DNA of 64,000 nucleotides from Flavivirga spongiicola (GTDB lineage Bacteria; Bacteroidota; Bacteroidia; Flavobacteriales; Flavobacteriaceae): NCBI RefSeq assembly GCF_030540825.1, contig NZ_JAUOEO010000001.1, positions 3,795,001-3,859,000 of the forward strand, written 5' to 3'. Numbering within the stretch: the first letter of the stretch is position 1; each line of letters starts with the position of its first letter. The position numbers and the translations under genes are program-made. The notes beneath the pieces were generated by a model that saw nothing but the letters and a program-made list of their open reading frames with translations, was not told where the DNA came from and did no database searches. Below are positions 8,682-17,315 of this stretch, one piece after another.

Positions 8682-11294
8682 ATGAATCGTAGAAATTATA
8701 TTAAAACATTTTTAATTGGATCTGTATTGCCCATAACATCTGGTTATGGATTTCCTAAAATTACAGGCAACTATTTTACAAATTCTAAACCTGTAAAGTT
8801 TAAGAGTGAGTGGCATTTATGGAATGACATGAAATGGGTTGGACCACAATATTGGGGTAATAGGTTGCAAGATTGGGTTTTAAAAAACGGACAAGTTAGA
8901 TGCGCACTTCAAGGAAAAAATAGAAACTTACATTTACTAACAACACAAAACCTTAACGGAGAGGCGCAATTTGAGACCAAAGTAACCATATCAATAATTG
9001 ATGCTAAAATAGTCAACCATAAAAAGGGGTGCTTTGGTATTAGGCTTGGCGCTAAAGGACGTTATGATGATTATCGATCTGCTGCTGTTTTTGGAAAAGG
9101 ACTTGACATAGGGCTTGATTTAAATGGTGATTTAATATTTGGTGATCAAGTTTTTAAAACTGGGTTTGTTGAATTGCCAAAACATTTTACACTTCAAGTT
9201 ATCGTTGAAAATAAAGACAATAAAAACCAAAAAATAAAAGTAAATGTATTAAATCCAATTTCTGACGCAGTACTTTATACAGTTAAAAATTTAGAAGTAC
9301 CTCACGTTAATCTCAAAGGAAATTTTGCCTTGTTATCTCATATTGATAGTAACAACAAAAACAAGCATGAACCATTTATTGGTTTTGAAAATTGGAGCAT
9401 AAATTCAGAATCACTGTATTTTAATGAAAACAATATTTTCGGGCCTATTTGTTTTGCACAATATACGCTGCACAGAAACAAATTGAAAATTACAGCACAA
9501 TTAGCTCCTGTAGAGGAAATTAAAGGACATAAAGTGCTTTTACAATTTAAAAAAGGAAATGACTGGGTTACTCAAGAAGAAAAAGAAATAACAAATGCTG
9601 GTCGAGCAGTTAATTTTTCGATTACTAACTGGAACGAAGATGATAACGTTACATACAGAATTCGTTTAAAACTTCCCTTAAAAGAAGGTTGGCATCATTA
9701 TGATTTTGAAGGAACTATTCAAGTAGAACCAACGCATGTTGATATTGTAAAGGCTGCAGTTTTTAGTTGTAATTGTGATTATGGTTTTCCAGATGCAGAT
9801 GTAAATACTAGTATTTCAAAGTTAAACCCAGATATTTGTTTGTTTCTTGGTGATCAGTTTTATGAAGGATCTGGAGGGTTTGGTGCACAGTTTACAGGTG
9901 ATTCCGATAAAATTTGTCTAGATTATTTAAGAAAATGGATGATGTTCGGTTGGTCTTACCGTGAGATATTTAGACATAGGCCTTGCGCGATCATTCCAGA
10001 TGATCATGATGTATATCATGGAAATATTTGGGGGGAATCTGGTAAATTAGCCGATAATAGTAAAGGCTTTGGAGCTTCCTCACAAGATAGTGGAGGTTAT
10101 AAAATGAGTCCAGAATGGGTGAATATGGTACAGTTTACACAAACGAGTCATTTACCAGATCCTTATGATGCAACGCCAGTTAAAAATAGTATAGGTGTTT
10201 ATTATACGCATTGGAACTATGGAGGCATCAGTTTTGCAATTTTAGAAGACAGAAAATTTAAATCGGCCCCAGCTCATGTTTTACCAGAAGAAGCAAAAGT
10301 GAATAATGGTTGGATCATGGCTGATGATTTTGATATCAAGCAATATAGAGATTTAGATGCAGAATTATTAGGAAAAAGACAAGAAGACTTTTTAGAAAAT
10401 TGGGTACAGGATTGGTCTAATAAGGCACAAATGAAAGTTGTTTTATCTCAAACTAATTTTGCAACAGTAGCAACACTTCCTAAGGAAGCAAAAACAGGTG
10501 CTGTGATACCTAAATTATATGTGCCAGAGATTAACGAATATATAAAAGGCGATAAGGCTACTGTGGATATGGATTCAAATGGGTGGCCCTCTAATAAAAG
10601 AGATAAAGCAGTAGAAATTATTCGTAAAGCTTTTGCTTTTCATATTGCTGGCGATCAACATTTGGCGTCATTTATTCAATATGGATTAGACGAATTTGGC
10701 GATAGTGGTTATGCATTTGCAGGGCCAGCTTTAAATAATATATGGCCTCGTAGGTTTTGGCCGCCTGTAGATAGTTCTAAACATACTTATGAAAACCCAG
10801 CATATACCGGAAATCATTTGGATGGTTTTGGTAATAAAATGACTGTAAAAGCGGTAGCTAATCCGCATAATATGCATAAAGAACCAAAAATATTGCATAA
10901 TAGAGCTGTTGGTTATGGCATAGTGACTTTTAATAAAAAGGAAAGAACAATTAAAACAGAATGTTTTCAAAGATTTAAAGATCCTGAAGAAGAAAAAGCA
11001 CTATATCCTGGATGGCCACAAACTATTTCTCAAGAAGCTAATTATGGACGTAAAGCCATTGCATATTTACCAGAAATAAAGATTAAAGGGTTAAAAAATC
11101 CAGTGATTCAAATTATTGAAGAATCGAACAATGAAATTCTTTATTCTTTAAGATTAAATAAGAATGTTTACAAGCCTAAAATATTTAACACCTCTTTTAA
11201 ATATACAATTAAAGTAGGAGAACCAGATTTAAATATATGGCAAGAAAAAAACAGTATGACAACAGAAAGTGATTCTGCAATTTTTAATTTTTAA
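8682..11294 (+). CDS. PhoD-like metallophosphatase (alkaline phosphatase D family) with long N-terminal domain
   Basis: 870 aa. The N-terminus MNRRNYIKTFLIGSVLP resembles a twin-arginine leader, as is usual for PhoD enzymes. Residues ~30-250 form a beta-rich domain of unclear function. The PhoD metallophosphatase core (~360-760) shows SCNCDYGFPDAD, CLFLGDQFYE, IPDDHDVYHG and FHIAGDQHLASF, whose Asp/His residues fit the Fe/Ca metal site. It would hydrolyse phosphodiesters or phosphomonoesters in the periplasm to obtain phosphate. It is longer than typical PhoD (~550 aa) because of the extra N-terminal domain. It is separated from the sulfatase by 139 nt and is probably its own transcription unit. 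Confidence is high for the family and low for the substrate. Confidence 0.82.
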   Translation: MNRRNYIKTFLIGSVLPITSGYGFPKITGNYFTNSKPVKFKSEWHLWNDMKWVGPQYWGNRLQDWVLKNGQVRCALQGKNRNLHLLTTQNLNGEAQFETKVTISIIDAKIVNHKKGCFGIRLGAKGRYDDYRSAAVFGKGLDIGLDLNGDLIFGDQVFKTGFVELPKHFTLQVIVENKDNKNQKIKVNVLNPISDAVLYTVKNLEVPHVNLKGNFALLSHIDSNNKNKHEPFIGFENWSINSESLYFNENNIFGPICFAQYTLHRNKLKITAQLAPVEEIKGHKVLLQFKKGNDWVTQEEKEITNAGRAVNFSITNWNEDDNVTYRIRLKLPLKEGWHHYDFEGTIQVEPTHVDIVKAAVFSCNCDYGFPDADVNTSISKLNPDICLFLGDQFYEGSGGFGAQFTGDSDKICLDYLRKWMMFGWSYREIFRHRPCAIIPDDHDVYHGNIWGESGKLADNSKGFGASSQDSGGYKMSPEWVNMVQFTQTSHLPDPYDATPVKNSIGVYYTHWNYGGISFAILEDRKFKSAPAHVLPEEAKVNNGWIMADDFDIKQYRDLDAELLGKRQEDFLENWVQDWSNKAQMKVVLSQTNFATVATLPKEAKTGAVIPKLYVPEINEYIKGDKATVDMDSNGWPSNKRDKAVEIIRKAFAFHIAGDQHLASFIQYGLDEFGDSGYAFAGPALNNIWPRRFWPPVDSSKHTYENPAYTGNHLDGFGNKMTVKAVANPHNMHKEPKILHNRAVGYGIVTFNKKERTIKTECFQRFKDPEEEKALYPGWPQTISQEANYGRKAIAYLPEIKIKGLKNPVIQIIEESNNEILYSLRLNKNVYKPKIFNTSFKYTIKVGEPDLNIWQEKNSMTTESDSAIFNF

Positions 11295-11298
11295 TCGC

Positions 11299-11356
11299 AA
11301 AGAATTCTCCGTAGGCTTGCCTCGGGGTTTCCATTGAAATTGTCATTCTCGCGAAA
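11299..11356. repeat. Dispersed intergenic repeat, copy A (first half)
   Basis: 58 nt that closely match 28290-28347 with a handful of changes, ending in TTGTCATTCTCGCGAAA. The same core (TTGTCATTC, one T/C change, GCGAAA) also occurs at 56010. No reading frame is present. Confidence 0.7.
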
Positions 11357-11465
11357 TCGAAGATTCATGAATACAAAAATTTGAAATTAGTATCTATGAA
11401 TAAAATGGGAAATGCAAAGCATTCACGATTTCCTGTTTAATGAAATAAAATGCATGAGTAATCTA

Positions 11466-11519
11466 AATAAAAGAATTTCGGTTTTTGACTTAATGGTCAA
11501 AAACCGAAATTCTTTTATT
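11466..11519. terminator. Perfect 24-bp hairpin, likely bidirectional terminator or repeat end
   Basis: Arms 11466-11489 and 11496-11519 are perfectly complementary with a 6-nt loop. The left arm with 7 upstream bases also occurs (with about one mismatch) at 28353-28382, where the second arm has decayed. It therefore belongs to the same repeat element as 11299-11356, with ~100 nt of extra sequence between the halves here. Confidence 0.6.
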
Positions 11520-11706
11520 ACTTTTTTAGAGCAAAGGTTTTTTTATCTTTTGTATTTAGATTTCATTTTTGTTATTTTGAGTATTCTACTTATTGGCAGG
11601 TCGGAAACAGACTGATTTTATAAAAAGAAACTTTTTTAATTTTGCTATGTTTCAATCAGACACTACTTAGGTAAATATTATTACTACTAATTTATTAAAT
11701 AGTTAA

Positions 11707-12354
11707 ATGAAAATGAATACCAAGATATACCATGTAAATTGTGTTGAGACAAATCGTATTATTATAAATGGACAAGGAAATAATGCTACATGGGATAAAG
11801 CTGTTACATTAACAGACTTTGTATCACCTTGGGAAACAAAACCAATTGACAAAATTGAATTTAAAGCAGTTCATGATAACGTGAATTTGTTTTTTTTATT
11901 TAAAGTTTATGACCCTCAAGTTCATATCAATAAAAATGATGATAGTATTAATAGTATTAATAATTCTGATAGGGTAGAGCTTTTTTTTAGAACAGATGCG
12001 TCATTAACCCCTTATTATTGTTTAGAGATAGACCCTACACCAAGACTTATGGATTTTAAAGCGCATCCAAACAAACAATTTGATTTTAACTGGGATTGGC
12101 CGGTTAAAGACATTCAAATTAAATCATCTATAAATGAAAAAGGTTTTACTGTTGAGGGTGCCATTAGTCTTAGATCACTGACTGATTATGGCTTATTAAA
12201 AGATGGGAAGATTGAAACTGGAGTATATCGTGCAAAATACCACCAACAACAGGACGGAAGTTATGAACCTACATGGATAACCTGGGTAAACCCAAATACA
12301 GAAACCCCCAATTTTCATATAGCATCTTCTTTTGGACTATTTAAATTAACCTGA
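11707..12354 (+). CDS. CBM9/DOMON-like carbohydrate-binding domain protein, no signal peptide
   Basis: 215 aa forming a single family-9-like carbohydrate-binding fold: GNNATWDKAVTLTDFV near the N-terminus, VNLFFLFKVYD, DRVELFFR and FTVEGAISLRSL are typical of this group, which in other proteins binds sugar ends or acts as an accessory module. There is no signal peptide, and an in-frame TAA directly precedes the ATG, so an N-terminal extension is excluded. As a stand-alone, apparently cytoplasmic protein its role is unclear. It sits alone between PhoD and the convergent lacI gene. Confidence 0.65.
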   Translation: MKMNTKIYHVNCVETNRIIINGQGNNATWDKAVTLTDFVSPWETKPIDKIEFKAVHDNVNLFFLFKVYDPQVHINKNDDSINSINNSDRVELFFRTDASLTPYYCLEIDPTPRLMDFKAHPNKQFDFNWDWPVKDIQIKSSINEKGFTVEGAISLRSLTDYGLLKDGKIETGVYRAKYHQQQDGSYEPTWITWVNPNTETPNFHIASSFGLFKLT

Positions 12355-12735
12355 GTTTTGATTTAATAGCGAGTAATTTATTTAGCATAAGTTTATCTTG
12401 AGCATTATCGAAATATAAAATGCTTTTTATATTGAAGATACCTAGCGAAGCTTAACGAAAGATTCATGTTTTGCTCTCTGCCAGCGCTGGGGTCTCCGTA
12501 GCATTTTCAGCAGAACTCTGGTAAGCCTAGACCTTTTTGATCCTTTTTGCGGCAATGGCAAAAAGAACATCATATAATTTTTAATGTCGTTAATTTGGGA
12601 TACACCTTAGTTGGCCGATAAACAGGTTTTTATATGATAAAATACTGTTTATCAGTGATATAAATGCAGTTATTTATTGGATTTTATATCAAACTCACGT
12701 TATTTATACTTACTCACGTTAAAATTAGAAGGCTA
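12355..12735. other. 381-nt intergenic space between convergent genes
   Basis: No gene is seen. It contains short inverted repeats (12543-12550/12558-12565; 12617-12625/12645-12653, 9 bp, loop 19 nt) and a 10-bp direct repeat ACTCACGTTA at 12693 and 12712. These may serve as terminators for the convergent genes; none has a convincing T-tract. Confidence 0.45.
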
Positions 12736-13779
12736 TTAGTCCCTCATAAAAGGCTTAACATTTTCAGAATTAATAATGTCAATTGGTAAAAGAATTTCAT
12801 TAGGCAGTTCTTTTTCAAAAAGTAAATGTTCTGCCAAGGATTTTAATCCAAGATATGCTTGTTGCTTAGGGTTCTGATGAATTAAAAAATCAATAACACC
12901 GTTTTTTAAGTGCGTAACATTTTCATTAACAAGATCATACCCAATAAGAGATACTTTGGCAGCGTTTATTTTACTCAAAACATCTGCAACCTGATAGCCT
13001 TTTGATGTTGTTACACATAAGCCAGCAAGATTTTCATGTTCGTTTAAGAAATTAATGAGAGAAATTTCAAAATCAGTACGTTTTAACTTTAGTGTAATAA
13101 TGGTGTTCTCAAAATGGTTAAACTGCTTATAATACTCCCTAAACCCTCTTTCCTTTTCTTGCATATGTATCGCATTTTTATACTTTTCATCAATATGAAT
13201 AATGACGATATCTCCTTTTTTCTGTGTGGTACTTTGCATTAATTTAGCTGCTACTCGTCCACTTTGATGTAAGTCTTGACCAACAAACCCTTTAACAACT
13301 TCCGATTCAATACGGTTATTAATAGTAGAAACAATAATACCTAGTTTATGATAATCTTCTAATGCGATTAGAGTTTCTTTATAAAAAAATGGCACCATTA
13401 AAACAGCATCAGGAGATAACTTTTGAACATTTTCGTTTGCATTTAAAAACGATTTGGTACTTTTTGAATTGAATAGTACAGTTTCTATATGTATTCCAAA
13501 GGCATTTAATTCATTAATAACACTATTAATACCATGGATGCAAGGGCTCCAATAGTCATCAACTTCTGGGTCTGGAATCAAAATACAAATACGATAGACC
13601 TTATTGTTTTTTAAATTTCTTGCAATAAGATTAGGTTGGTAATTTATTTCTTCAAGTAATTTTGTTACACTTTCAAGAGCTTTTTTAGATACCTTACCTC
13701 GTTTATGAATAACTCTGTCTACAGTCCCTTTCGATACTCCGGCCAAATCAGCAATATCTTTAATAGTATATTTCTTCAT
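12736..13779 (-). CDS. LacI/GalR-family transcriptional regulator
   Basis: 347 aa from the ATG at 13779; the longer open frame to 13854 would add 25 residues ahead of the canonical LacI start MKKYTIKDIADLAGVSKGTVDRV, so it is not used. The N-terminal helix-turn-helix and hinge (~1-60, ending NYQPNLIARNLKN) are followed by a periplasmic-binding-protein-like sugar sensor domain (~63-347). It is divergent from the amino-sugar operon starting at 13961, and the 181-nt gap contains a pair of matching palindromic sites. It most likely controls that operon in response to an amino-sugar metabolite and may autoregulate. Confidence 0.88.
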   Translation of the reverse strand: MKKYTIKDIADLAGVSKGTVDRVIHKRGKVSKKALESVTKLLEEINYQPNLIARNLKNNKVYRICILIPDPEVDDYWSPCIHGINSVINELNAFGIHIETVLFNSKSTKSFLNANENVQKLSPDAVLMVPFFYKETLIALEDYHKLGIIVSTINNRIESEVVKGFVGQDLHQSGRVAAKLMQSTTQKKGDIVIIHIDEKYKNAIHMQEKERGFREYYKQFNHFENTIITLKLKRTDFEISLINFLNEHENLAGLCVTTSKGYQVADVLSKINAAKVSLIGYDLVNENVTHLKNGVIDFLIHQNPKQQAYLGLKSLAEHLLFEKELPNEILLPIDIINSENVKPFMRD

Positions 13780-13813
13780 GTATACAAATATATAAAACAT
13801 TAAATTAAGATCT

Positions 13814-13860
13814 AAAAATGTGCACGATAACATTATTTTTGTGTGTTCGAGCACATTTTT
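13814..13860. promoter_or_regulatory. Candidate tandem LacI-family operators
   Basis: Site 13842-13855, TGTGTTCGAGCACA, is a 14-bp near-palindrome around a central CG (12 of 14 positions symmetric), the usual form of LacI-family operators. A second, weaker version, TGTGCACGATAACA, lies at 13819-13832, 23 bp (about two helical turns) away. The outer flanks also form a perfect 10-bp inverted repeat (13814-13823/13851-13860). The location is the divergent lacI/nucleotidyltransferase promoter region. Confidence 0.6.
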
Positions 13861-13873
13861 AATTTTTTTTACT

Positions 13874-13881
13874 TATTTTTG
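13874..13881 (+). promoter_or_regulatory. Possible -7 box of the amino-sugar operon
   Basis: TATTTTTG matches the Bacteroidota -7 consensus TAnnTTTG. No good -33 TTTG is seen; the candidate LacI sites lie where that element would be. Confidence 0.4.
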
Positions 13882-13960
13882 ACAAAATATTCTAAATGTT
13901 AACTAAAAAAGAATCGTAAAAATTAACCTAGTTTAAGAACATTTAAAAGAAAAAAAAGAG

Positions 13961-14863
13961 ATGGGGAAACCAGCACTTGTCATTTTAGCAGCAGGAATGG
14001 GTAGCAGATATGGCGGTTTAAAGCAAATGGATGCATTTACTCCAGAAGGAGATACAATCATTGACTTTTCAATTTATGATGCACTTCAGGCAGGATTTGG
14101 AAAGTTTGTATTCATTATTCGAAAAAGTTTTGAAAAAGAATTTAAAGAAATTTTCAATAAAAAATTAGAAGGAAAAGCAGAAGTAGTTTATGTATATCAG
14201 GAATTAGATTATGTTCCTAAAAAATATATAAACCCAGAAAGGAAGAAGCCTTGGGGGACAGGGCATGCCCTTTTAATGGCAAAAGATGTGGTTCAGGAAA
14301 ATTTTGCAGTTATAAATGCTGATGATTTTTATGGTAAGGAAGCTTTTGAAGTCATGGCAAAATCTTTAACGACAAAAAATAAAGAGTCCTATGATTTTAA
14401 TATGATCGCCTATTTGTTAAAAAATACAGTGTCTGATTATGGATTTGTTTCCAGAGGTGAATGCCAGGTAAATGAAGAAGGATATTTAACAGATGTTACA
14501 GAGCGTACTCATATAGAAAGAATTAATGAACAGCTCATGCGTAAAGATGATGATGGTCTATTTATTCCTATAAAAGAAGATACGGTAGTTTCTATGAATT
14601 TTTGGGGGTTTACACCAAAATACTTTGAGTTTGGAGATAAATTGTTCAATGACTTTTTAGAAGCAAATAAAGAAAATTTAAAAGCAGAGTTTTTTATTCC
14701 GTCAGTTGTAAATGCCATATTAAAATCGGATGTAGCTACAGTAGAGGTATTAAAATCTGATGCAAAATGGTTTGGTGTTACCTATAAGGAAGATAAAGAA
14801 ATTGTGCAAGAAGCTATAGGGAAGTTGAAAGAAAAAAACATTTATCCGACAAAACTTTGGTAA
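13961..14863 (+). CDS. Sugar-phosphate nucleotidyltransferase
   Basis: 300 aa. The N-terminus has the nucleotidyltransferase signature LAAGMGSRYGGLKQMD (~9-24), and FAVINADDFYG carries the metal-binding Asp. The family couples NTP and sugar-1-phosphate to form NDP-sugar plus pyrophosphate. It is the first gene of a tight operon (1 nt before the kinase gene). With a NahK-like anomeric kinase next to it, a plausible reaction is conversion of a hexosamine-1-phosphate to a UDP-sugar for salvage; this is inference from context. It is cytoplasmic, with no signal peptide. Confidence 0.8.
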   Translation: MGKPALVILAAGMGSRYGGLKQMDAFTPEGDTIIDFSIYDALQAGFGKFVFIIRKSFEKEFKEIFNKKLEGKAEVVYVYQELDYVPKKYINPERKKPWGTGHALLMAKDVVQENFAVINADDFYGKEAFEVMAKSLTTKNKESYDFNMIAYLLKNTVSDYGFVSRGECQVNEEGYLTDVTERTHIERINEQLMRKDDDGLFIPIKEDTVVSMNFWGFTPKYFEFGDKLFNDFLEANKENLKAEFFIPSVVNAILKSDVATVEVLKSDAKWFGVTYKEDKEIVQEAIGKLKEKNIYPTKLW

Positions 14864-14864
14864 C

Positions 14865-15947
14865 ATGACACAAGAACAAATAATATTCAAGTTTAATCAA
14901 TTCAATCATACATCTGAGTTTGTTTCTTATAAAGAGTTGGTTTCAGGTCATATAAATGACACCTATTTAATTGAAACAAAAGAACAACCTTATTATATTC
15001 TTCAACGTGTTAATCATTTGGTTTTTAAAGATGTGCCAGGATTAATTAGAAACAAAGTAAGTGTAAGCAAGCATATCCAGAAGAAGTTATCGCATTTACC
15101 AGAAGATGAATTAAAGCGAAGAGTACTTATCTTTGTACAAGCAAAAAATGGTGATTATTATTACAAAGATGAAGATGGGAATTTTTGGAATGTTATGGTT
15201 TACATAAACGAAAGTGTTACTCACGACATTGTAAAAAATAAAGAAATTGCTTTCGAAGGAGGAAAACTGTTTGGGGATTTTTTGAATTTAACCAGCGATT
15301 TTGATGCGTCAAAACTAATAGAGGTGATTCCTAAATTTCATGATATGTCTTTTCGTTATATGCAATTTGAAGATTCTCTGAAATCGCCTTCAAAAGAACG
15401 ATTAGAATTAGCTGAAGAATCTATAAAATTTGTTGAAGATTCTAGGGAAGAGATGCATATCCTTCAAAAACTAAAAGATACAGGAGGGATTAAGTTACGT
15501 GTTACACATAACGATACAAAAATTTCGAATGCATTGTTTGATTTGAATAATAAGGGGCTTTGTGTTATTGATACGGATACCGTAATGCCTGGAATTGTAC
15601 ACTACGATTTTGGAGATGCTATAAGAACCATTTGTAATACGGCTTCTGAAGACGAAAAAGATTTAAATCTTGTAAACTTTAATTTTGATTTTTATAAAGC
15701 TTACGAAAAAGGGTTTTTAGAGACTGTTGGTGATTCGTTAAGCCCCATTGAGCTAAAATATCTGCCATTAGGAGCCAAATCAATTATATTCATTATGGGA
15801 ATACGTTTTCTAACAGATTTTTTAAATGGAGATGTTTATTATAAAACAAAATACTCAGAGCATAATTTAGATCGCGCTAAAAACCAATTTAAATTAGCTA
15901 GAAGTCTTTCAGAAAAGTTTAAAGAAAAACAGATTAATATAATATAA
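14865..15947 (+). CDS. Aminoglycoside-phosphotransferase-fold kinase, NahK-like (N-acetylhexosamine 1-kinase)
   Basis: 360 aa, of the size and fold of N-acetylhexosamine 1-kinases. It carries the Brenner motif HNDTKISN (His215, Asp217 as catalytic base) and the metal-binding CVIDTDT block (Asp236/Asp238), followed by HYDFGDAIR. The family phosphorylates C1 of GlcNAc/GalNAc with ATP. It follows the nucleotidyltransferase by 1 nt and precedes the transporter by 23 nt, so the operon provides uptake, anomeric phosphorylation and nucleotidylation of an amino sugar. The sugar specificity is not determined by sequence alone. Confidence 0.78.
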   Translation: MTQEQIIFKFNQFNHTSEFVSYKELVSGHINDTYLIETKEQPYYILQRVNHLVFKDVPGLIRNKVSVSKHIQKKLSHLPEDELKRRVLIFVQAKNGDYYYKDEDGNFWNVMVYINESVTHDIVKNKEIAFEGGKLFGDFLNLTSDFDASKLIEVIPKFHDMSFRYMQFEDSLKSPSKERLELAEESIKFVEDSREEMHILQKLKDTGGIKLRVTHNDTKISNALFDLNNKGLCVIDTDTVMPGIVHYDFGDAIRTICNTASEDEKDLNLVNFNFDFYKAYEKGFLETVGDSLSPIELKYLPLGAKSIIFIMGIRFLTDFLNGDVYYKTKYSEHNLDRAKNQFKLARSLSEKFKEKQINII

Positions 15948-15970
15948 ACACTAATTAAAATCATGAAATT

Positions 15971-17284
15971 ATGACACAAACAAAAAATAGTAACACTAAA
16001 GCCATAGCTATTATAGCAGGTTTGTTTGCTATATTCGGATTTGTAACTTGGATAAATGGAACCTTAATTCCATTTATGAAAACCATAAACGAATTAACCG
16101 AAGCACAATCTTATTTAGTAGCTTCAGCATCCTATATTTCTTTTGTTGTGATGGCATTGCCAGCATCTTATCTTTTAAATAAAGTAGGGTATAAAAAAGG
16201 AATGTCTATAGGTTTAATAATTATGGCTATAGGAGCATTGGTTTTTATTCCTGCAGCAGAAGCAAGAACGTATTGGATCTTTTTAACAGGTATCTTTATT
16301 CAAGGTATAGGGATGACAATTTTACAAACTGCTGCAAATCCATATATTACTATTTTGGGACCTATAGAGAGTGGTGCAAAGCGTATAGCTATTATGGGTA
16401 TTTGTAATAAAGGAGCAGGAGTTATAGCAAATATAATTTTTGGCGCTTTATTACTGAAAGGAATAGATGAGGTTCAAGATAAATTAGCTACAGCTACTGA
16501 TGCAGAAAAAGAAACGATGCTGAATTCTATGGCAGATAGTGTATTTATGCCTTATGTAATTATGGCCATAGTGTTATTTATTTTTGGTTTGTTAATTAGA
16601 AAAGCACCTTTACCTCAAGTTGATGCTGATGAAACTGAGGAAGTAAAAGAAGGTTCTAATACAAAAACAAGTATCTTTCAATTTCCACATTTATGGTTAG
16701 GAGTGCTTACGTTATTCGTTTATGTAGGAGCTGAGGTTATAGCTGGAGATTCTATTATAGCTTACGGGCTATCATTAGGTTTCCCTGCAGAATATGCAAA
16801 ATTTTTCACACCATTTACATTAATAGCCATGATTTCAATGTATATATTAGGTGTCATCTTAATACCTAAATATTTAAAGCAAGGTACAGCATTGAAAATT
16901 AGTGCAGCTTTAGGTATTATATTCAGTATTTGTATACTATCTACAACAGGGTTTACATCTGTAGTATTTGTGGCAGCTTTAGGGATTGCAAATGCACTTG
17001 TATGGCCGGCAGTATGGCCATTGACGCTAGATGGTTTAGGTAAATTTACAAAAACAGCTTCAGCACTATTAATTATGGCAATCTCTGGAGGAGCAATAAT
17101 ACCGCCCTTATACGGAAGACTGGTTGATTCTGGAAAGGAAGAACTTATAGCAAGTGGTGTAGAGCAAGCAGAAGCATTAGCAACAGCTTCAACAAGTAGT
17201 TATTGGATATTGATTCCATGTTATGCTATTATTTTACTTTTTGCAGTTTGGGGGCATAAAATGAAAAGTTGGACAAAAAATTAA
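15971..17284 (+). CDS. nagP: FHS-family sugar:H+ symporter (FucP/NagP-like MFS)
   Basis: 437 aa with about twelve hydrophobic segments and the hallmark FHS sequence GFVTWINGTLIPFMK near the N-terminus, plus LQTAANPYITILGP in the fifth helix region. The FHS family includes FucP, GluP and the GlcNAc transporter NagP. Genomic position inside an amino-sugar operon (NahK-like kinase upstream, NagB fusion 32 nt downstream) favours N-acetylglucosamine or a related sugar as substrate. It is an inner-membrane protein. The symbol is given by context, not by specificity residues. Confidence 0.75.
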   Translation: MTQTKNSNTKAIAIIAGLFAIFGFVTWINGTLIPFMKTINELTEAQSYLVASASYISFVVMALPASYLLNKVGYKKGMSIGLIIMAIGALVFIPAAEARTYWIFLTGIFIQGIGMTILQTAANPYITILGPIESGAKRIAIMGICNKGAGVIANIIFGALLLKGIDEVQDKLATATDAEKETMLNSMADSVFMPYVIMAIVLFIFGLLIRKAPLPQVDADETEEVKEGSNTKTSIFQFPHLWLGVLTLFVYVGAEVIAGDSIIAYGLSLGFPAEYAKFFTPFTLIAMISMYILGVILIPKYLKQGTALKISAALGIIFSICILSTTGFTSVVFVAALGIANALVWPAVWPLTLDGLGKFTKTASALLIMAISGGAIIPPLYGRLVDSGKEELIASGVEQAEALATASTSSYWILIPCYAIILLFAVWGHKMKSWTKN

Positions 17285-17315
17285 ACACTTACAATTAAAA
17301 TAAATTACATTAAAA

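Larger units (their letters stand above)
11295..11706. other. 412-nt intergenic space with repeat and long hairpin
   Basis: It holds repeat copy A and the 24-bp hairpin described separately. A 67-codon open frame at 11412-11615 runs straight through the hairpin and shows no coding character, so no gene is called here. Confidence 0.6.

Noticed and set aside
11412..11615. 67-codon frame between PhoD and the CBM9-like gene
   Set aside because: It runs through a perfect 24-bp hairpin repeat, and the protein has no domain or composition of a gene.
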